From NCBI RefSeq assembly GCF_002939985.1, contig NZ_MDFM01000031.1:1-58384 (forward strand): a stretch of 58,384 nt of DNA, in the 5' to 3' direction. The position numbers and the translations under genes were made by a program. The stretch is from Xanthomonas hortorum pv. cynarae (GTDB taxonomy: Bacteria; Pseudomonadota; Gammaproteobacteria; Xanthomonadales; Xanthomonadaceae). How positions within the stretch are numbered: the stretch's first letter is position 1; every line of letters begins with the position of its first letter. This document shows, piece after piece, positions 38,394 through 50,185 of this stretch. The notes beneath the pieces are model-generated. The model ran no database searches. It worked only from the letters and a program-made list of their open reading frames with translations, and was not told the origin of the DNA.

Positions 38394-38767
38394 GGAGTAC
38401 TCCTGGGTGGAGACGGGCACTGCGCTCGCTGCAGACAGCAGCACGATGCTCCGCTGATTGGGGGAATGACGCGCCCTTGCACACAGCGATTTCTACGCGT
38501 CACCAGCAGCCTACCGGCCGCGCTCGCTCACCCGCTAGCCGCCTTAAAGTGCACCAGGGCACTTCTGAAATGGGTGGTGAGCAAAACATCACCATTCAAT
38601 GTGATGCGCGTCATGTCATCAGGCGCGGCGAACGCATGCCGGTAGCGTTTCGGCGTGTGAGCGTGGGTGCTGCGTAGGACGCACAACGCACTAATCCGTG
38701 CCGATTCCGAGCAACAAGAATACTTGCCTGACGGCCGCGCAGCGGTGGGTCGATCGCCCTGGTCAGG
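38394..38767. other. Intergenic region without recognisable gene
   Basis: Contains a small palindrome AAGTGC-N6-GCACTT (38547-38564). No credible coding frame; promoter of the secreted SnoaL-like gene is presumably at its left end. Confidence 0.4.
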
Positions 38768-40950
<2,183 letters not shown>

Positions 40951-40981
40951 GAGCGGCTGATCTGCGGGTTGGCTGCAGGGC

Positions 40982-41083
40982 CCTTGCCCGCCCACCATCG
41001 CAGGACACGCCGCAAGTACGTCCATGTAGGCTCTTACGCGGCATCCATGCCGCGTAAGGTCCCGCGACGGTGGGCGGGCAAGG
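40982..41083. repeat. Nested palindromic repeat, copy 2 (reverse orientation)
   Basis: 25-nt outer arms 40982-41006 and 41059-41083 (23 of 25 complementary) enclose hairpin CTTACGCGGC-atccat-GCCGCGTAAG (41033-41058) and a segment that is the reverse complement, with one or two changes, of the inner loop of copy 1. The outer arm sequence differs from copy 1 although complementarity is kept. Confidence 0.85.
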
Positions 41084-41236
41084 ACCAGTCGAGAGTGTCG
41101 GTGTGCAGGGTTGCAAACAATGCATGACGTGCTTCTGATTTGCTAGCTATCGTGTCGTTCTGCGACCCGCACCAGCAAGGACACGCTACTTGTGGGGCCC
41201 TCAGCTTTTTACCCAGCGACCGACCAACATTCTGGT

Positions 41237-41339
41237 GCGGTGTCCTCACCGCTTGCGGGACCGTGTGGCGGCATGGATGCCGCCACCGAGCCCCCAGGGA
41301 TGGGTTCACGGCGTGTCCCGCGAGCGGTGAGGGCACCGC
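41237..41339. repeat. Nested palindromic repeat, copy 3
   Basis: 25-nt outer arms 41237-41261 and 41315-41339 (23 of 25 complementary, ending GGGAC / GTCCC) enclose hairpin GTGGCGGC-atggat-GCCGCCAC (41265-41286) and a loop ending in GGCGT. Same plan as copies 1 and 2 but with different arm and loop sequence. Confidence 0.8.
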
Positions 41340-41488
41340 GCCCTCGACTAACCATGCTTTCGGCTGCATCAAAACGACGCCAGGAATACATCAAAACAAC
41401 GAAGTCAGGTGCAACCAACAGGCTGCAGCCATCAATGCAGCGTTAGAGAGGTTTTGTCAGCAACTCCAAGTCGGTTGCGCTACGCAGA

Positions 41489-42970
41489 TCAGAATGGGTA
41501 CTGCGGCACCGTGTTCTTGATCGTCAGCCACTGCCAATGCGTGTACTGCTCCCAATCAGCCGGGCCGCCGACGCTGGTGCCATTGCCCGACGCACCGGTG
41601 CCGCCGAACGGATTGATGACTTCGTCCACCACCGTCTGGTCGTTGATATGCAGCGAGCCGATGTACAGTTGCTCACCCAGGTTCATCGCACGCGACACCG
41701 ATGCCGACATGATGCCTGCAGCCAACCCATACTCGCCGTAGTTGGCCAGTTCCGCCGCTTCGTCGTCGGTATCGAACACGGTGATGTTGATCACCGGGCC
41801 GAACACCTCTTCGTCGAATGCGCGCATGCCCGGGCGCACATTGGACAACACGGTCGGCGCATAGAACAAGCCTTCGTTTGTCGCGCCGGCTTCGACCACC
41901 GCACCGGCAGCGACACTGTCGCGCACGATATCGATCACGCGTTGCAGCTGGCGTTGGTCGATGATCGGGCCAAGCGCCACGGTGCCGCTGACCGGATCGC
42001 CGACCGGTAGATGACGGGCTTTTTCGGCCAGCCGCTGCGTCAATGCCTCGGCCACACTGCGCTGTACCAGCACCCGGCCGGTGGCCATGCAGATCTGGCC
42101 TTGATGCATGTAGGCGCCAAACGCGATTGCCGATGCGGCCTTGTCCAGATCGGCGTCGTCGAGCACGATCACCGCGTTGTTGCCGCCCAGTTCCAGCGCA
42201 ACCTTCTTCAAGTGCCGCCCTGCAATCTCGCCGATGCGTCGGCCGGCAGCGGTGGAACCGGTAAAGGCAATCATCGGCACATCCGGCGATTCGACCAGCG
42301 CCTGACCGATCTGCGCGTCGCCATGCAGCACATGCAGCAAGCCCTTTGGCAGACCGGCTTCTTCCAGCACCTGCGCGATGATCACGCCGCCGGTATACGG
42401 CGTGCGCGGATCGGGCTTGAGCACTACCGCATTGCCCATCGCCAGCGCCGGTGCGACCGAACGCAGCGACAGGATCAACGGGAAGTTGAACGGCGAAATC
42501 ACCGCAATCACGCCCAACGGCAGATGCCGCGCCAGGCTGAGCTGCCCGGCACCGGTCGGTAGTACCTGGCCCACGGCCTGCAGCGGCAGCGCCGCAGCCT
42601 GCTGATAGAACACCACCGACTCATTCACTTCGCGCTGGGCCTTGGGCAAGATGCCGCCGGTTTCGCGCGCAATCAGCAGCGCGGCTTCTGCACTGCGCGC
42701 TTCCATCAGCTGCGCGGCACGGTGAAATATCGCAGCGCGCTCACGCGGCGCGGTGGCGGCCCACGCACGCTGCGCGTGTTTGGCTTTCGCCACCGCAGCT
42801 GCAACATCGGACAGATCGGCCTTGCTCACTTCATGCAATCCGTTGCCAGTGGCAGGCTCGTAGATCTGCAAGGTACCGCCGTTACCGGGCACCCAATCGC
42901 CATTGAAAATGCAGCCGTGCCACGCCGGGGTGGTGGGCGCGGATACTGCAACGTTGGGGAGAGCATTCAT
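41489..42970 (-). CDS. Aromatic aldehyde dehydrogenase
   Basis: 493 aa NAD(P)-dependent aldehyde dehydrogenase of the benzaldehyde/vanillin type. SPFNFPLILSLRSVAPALA, catalytic Glu in KKVALELGGNNAV and catalytic Cys in MHQGQICMATGRV. Together with the upstream SDR it would oxidise aryl alcohols to acids in two steps. Last gene of a MarR-porin-SDR-ALDH operon resembling the molRKAB monolignol operon described in X. citri, where it would correspond to molB (from memory). Confidence 0.88.
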   Translation of the reverse strand: MNALPNVAVSAPTTPAWHGCIFNGDWVPGNGGTLQIYEPATGNGLHEVSKADLSDVAAAVAKAKHAQRAWAATAPRERAAIFHRAAQLMEARSAEAALLIARETGGILPKAQREVNESVVFYQQAAALPLQAVGQVLPTGAGQLSLARHLPLGVIAVISPFNFPLILSLRSVAPALAMGNAVVLKPDPRTPYTGGVIIAQVLEEAGLPKGLLHVLHGDAQIGQALVESPDVPMIAFTGSTAAGRRIGEIAGRHLKKVALELGGNNAVIVLDDADLDKAASAIAFGAYMHQGQICMATGRVLVQRSVAEALTQRLAEKARHLPVGDPVSGTVALGPIIDQRQLQRVIDIVRDSVAAGAVVEAGATNEGLFYAPTVLSNVRPGMRAFDEEVFGPVINITVFDTDDEAAELANYGEYGLAAGIMSASVSRAMNLGEQLYIGSLHINDQTVVDEVINPFGGTGASGNGTSVGGPADWEQYTHWQWLTIKNTVPQYPF

Positions 42971-42997
42971 GGTCTAGCCTCCTGCTGTGGGGTGGAG

Positions 42998-43765
42998 TTA
43001 CAGAGTGGTCGACGCCAGCCCGCCATCAACCGGCAGCGTGATGCCGTTGATCCAGCGCGCAGCATCGGACGCAAGAAACACGATGGCATCGGCCACTTCA
43101 TCGGCATACGCCGGGCGGGTCATGCGCTTGGCATCTTCCTTGACGCGCTCTTCGCCAAGCATGGCGGCAAAGTCGCCCAAAATCGGCGTGAAAACCGGCC
43201 CTGGCGAGACGTTGTTGACGCGCACGCCACGCTCGGCAAACCAGGGCCGCGATTGCAGCAACGTCCACACGATCAGCGCTTCCTTGAAGTACTGGTAGCA
43301 GGTGTCGTGTGCCACCGGATGTTCCGCCAACCATGCGCTGCCGGCAGCAAAGCTGTCGGTGGCGGCCAGTTGCTTGTGCAGGTCCAGCCGCTGTGGCCAT
43401 TCGGCGCCCAGAATCGAGGCAACGTTGATGATGCTGCCGCCCGGCACGATACGCGGCAGCAAGGCCTGGCTGAGATGACGCAGGCCCAGATAGTTGACGC
43501 GTGCCACCAGCTCAAGCGGTGCGGTGCCGGGGACGCCGGCCACGTTGGCCAGCGCGTCGATATGCTCCGGCAAGGCCTTCACCAGCGCATCGATGGAGGC
43601 CGGGTCGCCGAGGTCGGCCTGGTGAAACCCATGCAGCGTCATCTGCACCGGTGTGCGGTCGATGCCGATCACGGTGGCGCCATGAAACCGCGCCAGCCGC
43701 GCGACTTCTGCACCGATACCCGAGGCCACACCGGTGACCACGATCGTCTTGTTCTGCAAATTCAT
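42998..43765 (-). CDS. Coniferyl-alcohol dehydrogenase-like SDR
   Basis: 255 aa. TGVASGIGAEVARLA cofactor loop near residue 12-26, NVAGVPG, and Tyr-x-x-x-Lys in TCYQYFKEALIV with an insertion typical of coniferyl-alcohol/3-alpha-hydroxysteroid dehydrogenase-like SDRs. ATG 43765 follows CGGAGAG; a GTG at 43771 is in frame. Probably oxidises aryl alcohols to aldehydes for the next gene (molA-like by operon order). Confidence 0.88.
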   Translation of the reverse strand: MNLQNKTIVVTGVASGIGAEVARLARFHGATVIGIDRTPVQMTLHGFHQADLGDPASIDALVKALPEHIDALANVAGVPGTAPLELVARVNYLGLRHLSQALLPRIVPGGSIINVASILGAEWPQRLDLHKQLAATDSFAAGSAWLAEHPVAHDTCYQYFKEALIVWTLLQSRPWFAERGVRVNNVSPGPVFTPILGDFAAMLGEERVKEDAKRMTRPAYADEVADAIVFLASDAARWINGITLPVDGGLASTTL

Positions 43766-43798
43766 TGCCACTCTCCGAAGAGGCCGGCCACGCCGGCA

Positions 43799-44818
43799 CT
43801 AGAACACATGGACGTACTGCAGGTTGACGTTGTTGCCGGAGGCGGCGTTCTTCACTTCCACCGGTAGATAGAGATTGGCGAACACGATGTTGCTGGCATC
43901 CAGCCGCCATGAGCCGCCTGGTCCGGCGTAGAACACGCTTTGACGCGTGTCTGCAACGCGCTGCCCATTGGTGCGGTTATCGCGGAACTGAGTGAGGTAA
44001 TACGCATTCACGCCCAGATGGATATCCGGTGCCACTTCCCAGGAGGTGGCGAAGTTGATCCAGCCCGCATCGCCTGCCTGCCCATCGCGGAATTCGAAGC
44101 CGGGCGGCAGATTCGGACGACGCTCGCTGCGAAAGTTGTAGATGTAATTCAGGCGCGCACTGATTTCCCAGCTCGGCGTCGGCAGCCAGGTCAATGCGTA
44201 GTTCGGCACCACCGACCAATAGCCTGCACTTTGATTGAGGTCGCGGTCGCGATCGAACTTGCCGATCGGTGCGATGGCATCGATCTCGAAACGCTGTGAA
44301 AACACCGGCCTGCCATCGCGTATCACCGGCAGCATCTGCAGATACGGCCCGAACGTCAGATCGCCCACGCCTGCGCCGTTATCGCGCAGTGTGGCGACGC
44401 TGTTGCGGCCGAACGAGGCATCCAGGTTGATCAGCGGAACCAGCGTATTGATGCCCAGTGCGCCGCCAAAGAGCTTGTAGGGCGTGACATAGGCGATCTG
44501 CGTCAGCAACAGGGTGGAATCGATGCGCGGATTATCGAACACCGGTACATCGTTGCCACGCGCGTCCTTGATCGCATCCAGCGAACTCTGACGCAGATAG
44601 GTGATCACCGCCCAACCCGGCGTGGTGCGCGTGAACCCGTCGAAGAAGCTGGTGCCGCCGGTGTTGATGCCATTGGTCAGCGTTGCACTCTGCGGCACGC
44701 CCTGCGCAAACGCAGGCCCGGCTGCCAGCAGCGACATCACCCCGAGCAGGACACTGCACTGCAGTAACCCACGCCAACCCACCTGGCGCACAACCGATAA
44801 ATAACTCACTGCGAACAT
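43799..44818 (-). CDS. Phenol-degradation-type outer membrane transporter (MetA-pathway family)
   Basis: 339 aa. Signal peptide (hydrophobic core about 20-37, GPAFAQ) and a barrel of the PF13557-like group: TTPGWAVITYLRQ, RFEIDAIAPIGKFDRDRDL, NYALTWLPTPSWEISARLNYIYN, ending in VHVF with terminal Phe. Such barrels occur in aromatic-degradation operons and probably let hydrophobic aromatics across the outer membrane. The start at 44818 is uncertain because the GGAG lies too close; molK-like by position. Confidence 0.8.
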   Translation of the reverse strand: MFAVSYLSVVRQVGWRGLLQCSVLLGVMSLLAAGPAFAQGVPQSATLTNGINTGGTSFFDGFTRTTPGWAVITYLRQSSLDAIKDARGNDVPVFDNPRIDSTLLLTQIAYVTPYKLFGGALGINTLVPLINLDASFGRNSVATLRDNGAGVGDLTFGPYLQMLPVIRDGRPVFSQRFEIDAIAPIGKFDRDRDLNQSAGYWSVVPNYALTWLPTPSWEISARLNYIYNFRSERRPNLPPGFEFRDGQAGDAGWINFATSWEVAPDIHLGVNAYYLTQFRDNRTNGQRVADTRQSVFYAGPGGSWRLDASNIVFANLYLPVEVKNAASGNNVNLQYVHVF

Positions 44819-44956
44819 CTCCAACGTTGAGAGGAAAACAGCGGTAGATAGGACGTGGCAACGGTCAGGCAGGCGCGATCGCCGCGCCGCTCACGGCACG
44901 TGCGATGGTCAAGTTGGTGGGACGGTACTGCCTAGCACTGGCTCGGCAGTGGCGGA

Positions 44957-45433
44957 TCACTGCGTGTCGAGACGATCCAGCCGGTCGAGTGCGCGCAGCA
45001 ACGGCGCTTCGCTGCTGCCAAGCACCGCGCTGAGTTGCTGTTCCATGCGCAGCACCTCGGCTTCGGCATCGGTCAGCAAGGCCACGCCGGCAGCGGTCAG
45101 CGACAGATGCTGCATGCGCCGGTCCTGGCGTCCACGCACCTGCCGCAGCAGGCGGCGCTTGACCAGCCGCGCCACCACGATCGCCAGATTGGGAGGCGAC
45201 ACGTGCAGCACATCGCCGATCTGGCGCTGGTTGATGCCCGGGTTGCCGTCCACCAGCATCAGCAGCGAAAAATCCACCGGCTTGAGGTCGAACGCCGCCA
45301 CGCAGTCCTGAAACATCCGCCGCACCAGCAGTTCGGTGCGGGTGATGCGGTAGCCCAGCAACCGCAGCAGGCGCGCCTGGTCCACCGTGGTGACGGCATC
45401 GGGCAGCAGTGCGGCATTGGCAGTGACGGACAT
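44957..45433 (-). CDS. MarR family transcriptional regulator
   Basis: 158 aa. Winged HTH with QRQIGDVLHVSPPNLAIVVARLV and the wing RQVRGRQDRRMQHLSLT near residues 70-110. It is first in the operon with porin, SDR and ALDH and likely represses it until an aromatic ligand binds (molR-like). ATG 45433; the frame stays open to 45736 but the extension is unlike protein. Confidence 0.85.
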   Translation of the reverse strand: MSVTANAALLPDAVTTVDQARLLRLLGYRITRTELLVRRMFQDCVAAFDLKPVDFSLLMLVDGNPGINQRQIGDVLHVSPPNLAIVVARLVKRRLLRQVRGRQDRRMQHLSLTAAGVALLTDAEAEVLRMEQQLSAVLGSSEAPLLRALDRLDRLDTQ

Positions 45434-45722
45434 GACGGTTCTCGCAACGATGGCAGCGGGCGGACCGGTGCGCGCAACACTCCCCGCCCGCAACGCCGAT
45501 CCGCGGCGTGAGCTGCATTGTAGACGTGGCCGGGGGTACCGATGCGGGCGTGTGCGTTGCCGATGCTGCCCGTTGCTGCCTGCAGACCCGTGCAGCCGGC
45601 CAGCAGCCGGCGGGCGCCAGCGCATGGCAGCCGCGTGCGACAGCTGCAACACGTAGGGAACGGCGGTGATCCAGGCACGGCGTGGGCATGAAATCCGGGG
45701 CGGCATTGATTGCGTTCCGGAA

Positions 45723-45741
45723 TAGTTATGGATCATAACTA
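45723..45741. promoter_or_regulatory. Candidate MarR-type operator
   Basis: Perfect inverted repeat TAGTTATG-gat-CATAACTA in the 369-bp gap between the MarR gene and the HD-GYP gene. A TTGGCA on the minus strand just upstream suggests it overlaps the promoter. The distance to the marR start (290 bp) implies a long leader. Confidence 0.45.
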
Positions 45742-45802
45742 CATTGCCAAGCTGCAGCGCAGCATGGTCGCGCTCGCCAGCGTGTTCACGCGGTGCAGCC
45801 GC

Positions 45803-47047
45803 TTACGGCAGCCAGAGTTTTTCGAGATCGCGAAAGCCCCAGTCGGTGGGGCTTTCCATCTGGGCGATGCGATCCTGGCAGTCCGGCCGCGACAGATCGA
45901 TGTCCTGCACCAGCACGTGGCTGCGCAGCTTGGCCGAATAGAACACGCGCACCTTGGGCTTGAGCAGCGCATCGGGCGTCTGCTCGATCACCACCGCCAG
46001 TTTCTGCGACTCCAGCCGCACCAGCGAACCGACCGGATAAATACCCAGCCGCCGCACGAATGCCTGAAACACCGCCGGGTCGAAATGCCCCTGCCACGAT
46101 GCCATGCGCTTGAGCGATTCGGCCGGATCCCAGGCCCGTTTATACGGGCGATCCGAGCTGATGGCGTCGTACACATCGCACACCGCACCCATCCGCGACA
46201 TCAACGAGATGTTCTCGCCCGCCAGCTGATTCGGATAACCGCTGCCGTCCATCTTCTCGTGATGATGCAGCGCGATCTCCAGCACCACCGCGTTCTGCAC
46301 ACCGCCGGCCATCAGCAGGCGATGCCCATCCAGCGGATGCTGGCGCATGACCTCCATTTCCTCGTCGGTGAGCTTGCCGGGCTTGTTGAGAATGTCCAGC
46401 GGCGTCACCGCCTTGCCCATGTCGTGCAGCAGGCCGCCCATTGCCGCTTCCACCACCTGCGCCTCGGGCAAGCCGAGCTGACGCGCCAGCCCGCTCATCA
46501 GGCCGGCCACGGCCATCGAATGCAGATAGGTGTAGTCGTCGGCAGTCTTGAGCCGCGCCACGCTGATCAAGGCCTGCGGATGCCGCAGCACCGAATCGTT
46601 GATGGCCTGCACCAGCGGCATCGCCGCCTCGGTGTCGACGGTGCGGCCAAGCCGCACATCGCGGAACATTGCCTCGACCATGTCGCGGCCGTCTTCGAAG
46701 ATCTTGCGGGCACGTACCACTTCGGACTCGATGCCGACCTGTGCGGTGACGCTGTTGGTGCGCGCGGTGCGGGAGGTGCCTGCAGGCTTGGGCGGCTCCG
46801 ATGGCTCCGGCAGTTCCGGTTCGGGCGCTGCATCCGCTGCTGCGTGCGCTGCGGCCGGCGTTTCCAGATCCAACCCACGCGCGGTATCGATCACCAACTG
46901 CTCGATGCGGCTGCCATGGATCTTGTCCACATCATCGGAGTCGACCAGAAACGAGGTCTTCCAGAACGGGTGGTGCACCCACGCGCCCAGCAGCTTGTAG
47001 ACATACATGCCGGGGCGGAGTTGATCTGAGTCGATGGTTCTGAGCAT
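45803..47047 (-). CDS. HD-GYP domain cyclic di-GMP phosphodiesterase
   Basis: 414 aa from ATG 47047 (an in-frame GTG at 47089 adds 14 residues). N-terminal DUF3391 (LRPGMYVYKLLGAWVHHPFW), a Pro/Ala-rich linker (about 63-98), then the HD-GYP domain with HDMGK (208-212), HHHEKMDGSGYP (261-272) and DRPYKRAWDP. Metal-binding and GYP motifs are intact, so hydrolysis of c-di-GMP to GMP is expected. No signal input domain other than DUF3391. Confidence 0.93.
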   Translation of the reverse strand: MLRTIDSDQLRPGMYVYKLLGAWVHHPFWKTSFLVDSDDVDKIHGSRIEQLVIDTARGLDLETPAAAHAAADAAPEPELPEPSEPPKPAGTSRTARTNSVTAQVGIESEVVRARKIFEDGRDMVEAMFRDVRLGRTVDTEAAMPLVQAINDSVLRHPQALISVARLKTADDYTYLHSMAVAGLMSGLARQLGLPEAQVVEAAMGGLLHDMGKAVTPLDILNKPGKLTDEEMEVMRQHPLDGHRLLMAGGVQNAVVLEIALHHHEKMDGSGYPNQLAGENISLMSRMGAVCDVYDAISSDRPYKRAWDPAESLKRMASWQGHFDPAVFQAFVRRLGIYPVGSLVRLESQKLAVVIEQTPDALLKPKVRVFYSAKLRSHVLVQDIDLSRPDCQDRIAQMESPTDWGFRDLEKLWLP

Positions 47048-47185
47048 GCCGGCGCTGGTCTGTTTGAAATCCGCGGAAGAGCCCGCCACGGGGATGGGGG
47101 GTCTGACGAGTTATCGGCAGTGCAGTGGATTTCTTTGGCGCGGTCGACTCCGCTAGCGGCACCCGGCTGACGCAGCGTGAGCGGT

Positions 47186-48496
47186 TCAGCGAGGGGGCAG
47201 ACGCATGCTCAGCACGGCCGCCGCAGCCAGCAGCAGAGGCAAGCTGCAGGCCAGGTAGAGCGTGGCCGGCGACCACCTTGCATCCACCAGCACGCCCACG
47301 CACAGCGGCGAGGCAATCGCGCCGAAGCGGCCCACGCCGATCGCCCAGCCCATGCCGGTGGAGCGCACCGCCGCCGTGAAGACCACTGGCGCTACCGCAT
47401 ACAGGCCGGCAATGGCGGCAAACATGGCCGCACCGGTCAACAGCGCGATCACGAACGCCCAGCTCAACACCGTGCTGTAGAGCCCGAACGCAAGCATGGC
47501 CAGCGCCGACAACAGCAGCGCCCCGGCCGTCAGCCGCGACAACCGCGCACGCGTCGCCAGCCAGCTGAACATCCCACCGCCAGCGATGCCGCCCAGATTC
47601 AACAGCACCCCGCCAGTGACGCCCTGCTCCGCCGACAGCCCGGCCACCACCAGCAGCTTTGGTGTCCAGCTGAGCACGAAGTAGAACGCGAACATCAGCA
47701 GGAAGAACGCCAGCGCGATCAGCAGCGACTGCCGCCGCAAGCCAGGCACGAACAGGGCCGCGTAGCCCTGCGCATCATCGGCAACCTGTGGCGGCGGCAA
47801 TGGCAATTCCGCACGCGGCGGCATGCCCATGCGGGCCAGCACCGCGTTGAAGCGTGCAGATGCGCCGGGCGGGCGACGGGCGATCAGAAATTCCAGCGAT
47901 TCGGGCAGCCAGGCCAGCACCAATGGCACGCACAGCAGCGAGCCGGCCGCACCAAGCAGGAACACCGCGTGCCACGACCATTGCTGCAGCAACAACGCCG
48001 CGATCACACCGCCCAGGGTCGCACCGATCGGGTAGCCAGTGGCCTGCAGCGCCAATGCGGTGCTGCGCCAATGCGCGGTGGAGTATTCGGCGGCGATCAC
48101 CGCAACGCAGGCCAGCATGCCGCCGATCCCGATACCGGTGAACGCGCGCAGCGCACCGAGCTGCCACGCGCTGCTGGCCAAGGCCGAGGCGCCCATGCCG
48201 ACGGTCAATATCGCCAGGCACACCAGGATCATCGCCCGACGCCCGATGCGGTCGGCCAACGGCGCCAGCAACAACGACCCCACCGCCATGCCGACCAGGC
48301 CGGCACTGAACAACACGCCGAGCAACTTGCCCGACAACTGCCACTGCGCCGACACATGCGGCGCGGTGAAGGCCATCGCCATCACATCGAAGCCGTCGAG
48401 CATGGTGAGCAGCACGCACACCGCCACCGCTCTCCACTGGAAGGGCGTCATCCGCTGCAGCACGAAGCTTGCGGGTGTTGCTGCGCTATGCGGCAT
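47186..48496 (-). CDS. MFS aromatic acid:H+ symporter (PcaK-like)
   Basis: 436 aa with about twelve membrane helices. LLTMLDGFDVMAMAF in helix 1 and the loop 2-3 motif GSLLLAPLADRIGRRAMI are the AAHS family signatures (PcaK, BenK). It likely imports 4-hydroxybenzoate, vanillate or protocatechuate for the surrounding pathways. ATG 48496; upstream frame rejected. Confidence 0.88.
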   Translation of the reverse strand: MPHSAATPASFVLQRMTPFQWRAVAVCVLLTMLDGFDVMAMAFTAPHVSAQWQLSGKLLGVLFSAGLVGMAVGSLLLAPLADRIGRRAMILVCLAILTVGMGASALASSAWQLGALRAFTGIGIGGMLACVAVIAAEYSTAHWRSTALALQATGYPIGATLGGVIAALLLQQWSWHAVFLLGAAGSLLCVPLVLAWLPESLEFLIARRPPGASARFNAVLARMGMPPRAELPLPPPQVADDAQGYAALFVPGLRRQSLLIALAFFLLMFAFYFVLSWTPKLLVVAGLSAEQGVTGGVLLNLGGIAGGGMFSWLATRARLSRLTAGALLLSALAMLAFGLYSTVLSWAFVIALLTGAAMFAAIAGLYAVAPVVFTAAVRSTGMGWAIGVGRFGAIASPLCVGVLVDARWSPATLYLACSLPLLLAAAAVLSMRLPPR

Positions 48497-49032
48497 GCGT
48501 AAATCCTGTGATGGAGATGGGTGATTGCTGCAGTACGCCAACCTGCATGCAGGTCGCCCGAGGGCGCCGCACAGTTGCGGCGCAGATCGAACTCATGGAT
48601 GCAGCCGACGCGGTTACACGAATCAGCAGTTTCGACGACATGTCGCGTTGCGATGCAGTGGCAAACCAACACCGCTGCAACAGTGCGTGGCCACGCTAGG
48701 CCGATCGCAGGCAGCGTTCAAGACGACTGCCTGCACTGGTGTGCGCTTATCGGACAGGCCGGCACGTCGCTTCGTTTCGAAGCTCACGCGTTCGTTGCTG
48801 GTGACTGCAATCAAGCGCCTGCGTCGTGTGCATCGCATGCACTACAAAAGGGAGGCGTAGCCACTCTGTCTTTGCAGCCTTGATGGCTTCGATGCGCAGC
48901 CACCGTGTCGTGCATGACCGCAGCCACGCGGCACACCCAACACGCGCAGCCTGTTCCGCACACCCGCAGACGGCCAGTTATCATGCAAGCAGTGCATGCA
49001 TTGGGCGGCACGCTGATTTGCCGGAGAGTGCC
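48497..49032. other. Intergenic region without recognisable gene
   Basis: 536 bp between divergent genes. A palindrome ACCTGCATGCAGGT lies near 48541-48554. No convincing frame, RNA or repeat is seen. Confidence 0.4.
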
Positions 49033-49578
49033 GTGACCCCGATTCGCTCGTTCCTGGACCACACCCCGCAGCTGGGCGCACGCGTCTATATCGACCCCGC
49101 CTGCACCATCATCGGCAAGGTGAGCCTGGGCGATGACGTCTCGGTCTGGCCGGGCACGGTGATTCGCGGCGACGTCAATCATGTGCAGATCGGCGCCCGC
49201 ACCAACGTGCAGGACGGCACCATCATCCACGTCAGTCACCATAGCCCGTTCAACAAGGCCGGCTATCCCACCGTGATCGGCGAAGACGTCACCGTTGGCC
49301 ACGGCACCATCCTGCATGCCTGCACCATCGAAGACCTGTGCCTGATCGGCATGGGCGCCTGCGTGCTCGACGGCGCCACCGTCAAACGCTACGGATTCGT
49401 CGGTGCCGGTGCGGTGGTCGGCCCGGGCAAGGTCGTTGGCGAAGGCGAACTGTGGCTGGGCAATCCCGCGCGCCTGGCACGCACGCTCAGCGACAAGGAA
49501 ATCGAAAGCCTGCATTACTCCGCACAACATTATGTGCGGCTCAAGGATCAGTATCTGGGTGTGCCCACCGGCGATTGA
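49033..49578 (+). CDS. Gamma carbonic anhydrase family protein
   Basis: 181 aa from a GTG start with GGAGAG 7 bp upstream. Left-handed beta-helix of hexapeptide repeats (VWPGTVIRGDVNHVQIGA, GYPTVIGEDVTVGHGTILHA) with histidines in VSHHSP and GHGTILHA for the metal, as in YrdA/PaaY. Function in Xanthomonas not established. Upstream ATG frames would run through non-coding sequence. Confidence 0.9.
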   Translation: MTPIRSFLDHTPQLGARVYIDPACTIIGKVSLGDDVSVWPGTVIRGDVNHVQIGARTNVQDGTIIHVSHHSPFNKAGYPTVIGEDVTVGHGTILHACTIEDLCLIGMGACVLDGATVKRYGFVGAGAVVGPGKVVGEGELWLGNPARLARTLSDKEIESLHYSAQHYVRLKDQYLGVPTGD

Positions 49579-49624
49579 TTGAGGGTCTGCGAGGCGGGCT
49601 CGCGCCTGGCGTTGACGCACCGGT

Positions 49625-49891
49625 TCAAGGCTGGGTCGCACGCTCCAAGGTCGTCAGCATCGTCAACGCCTGCTCGCGCGAAGCGCCGCACATCTCCAGC
49701 GATGGCCGCAGGCTGCCGCATACCGCCGGGCGCTGCGGCGAGCCGAACAAGCGGCAGCCCAGCTGCGCATCCAGCTGCACGCACGCCACCCCGGCCGGCT
49801 TGCCATCGGGCATGCCGGGAATCGGCGAGCTGATCGAGGGCGCGATGCAGCAGGCAGCGCAGCCCAGGCGGCAGGAAAGCGTGGAAGACAT
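49625..49891 (-). CDS. YkgJ family cysteine cluster protein
   Basis: 88 aa. Cys-x4-Cys-x2-CysCys in [10 protein letters not shown] plus Cys in GVACVQL, GCRLF and VCGSL fit the UPF0153/YkgJ zinc- or iron-chelating family. ATG 49891. Biochemical role unknown. Confidence 0.8.
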   Translation of the reverse strand: MSSTLSCRLGCAACCIAPSISSPIPGMPDGKPAGVACVQLDAQLGCRLFGSPQRPAVCGSLRPSLEMCGASREQALTMLTTLERATQP

Positions 49892-50185
49892 CGGCACAGT
49901 GTAGCGGCGCGGCGCAAGTGCGGCGCTGGCAAAAAACCACATTTGCCGAGCAACCTAACCGGAACGCCGCCAGCCGGGCGCGCTGCCCGTGCACTCCACT
50001 TGCGTTGAAACCAGCCCACTGCAGCCTGATCGCCCGGCAGCGTGCACGCTGCAATGACGGCCGCGCCGAACAGCTGCGTGCTAACGTGCCAGATCACCGG
50101 AACGCGCCGCGACGGTTGCAGCAGCAACAGTTGTGACGCGCTCTAATTGCCAGCCACCGCTCGCCAATCAGCCGTCGAATTCGCC

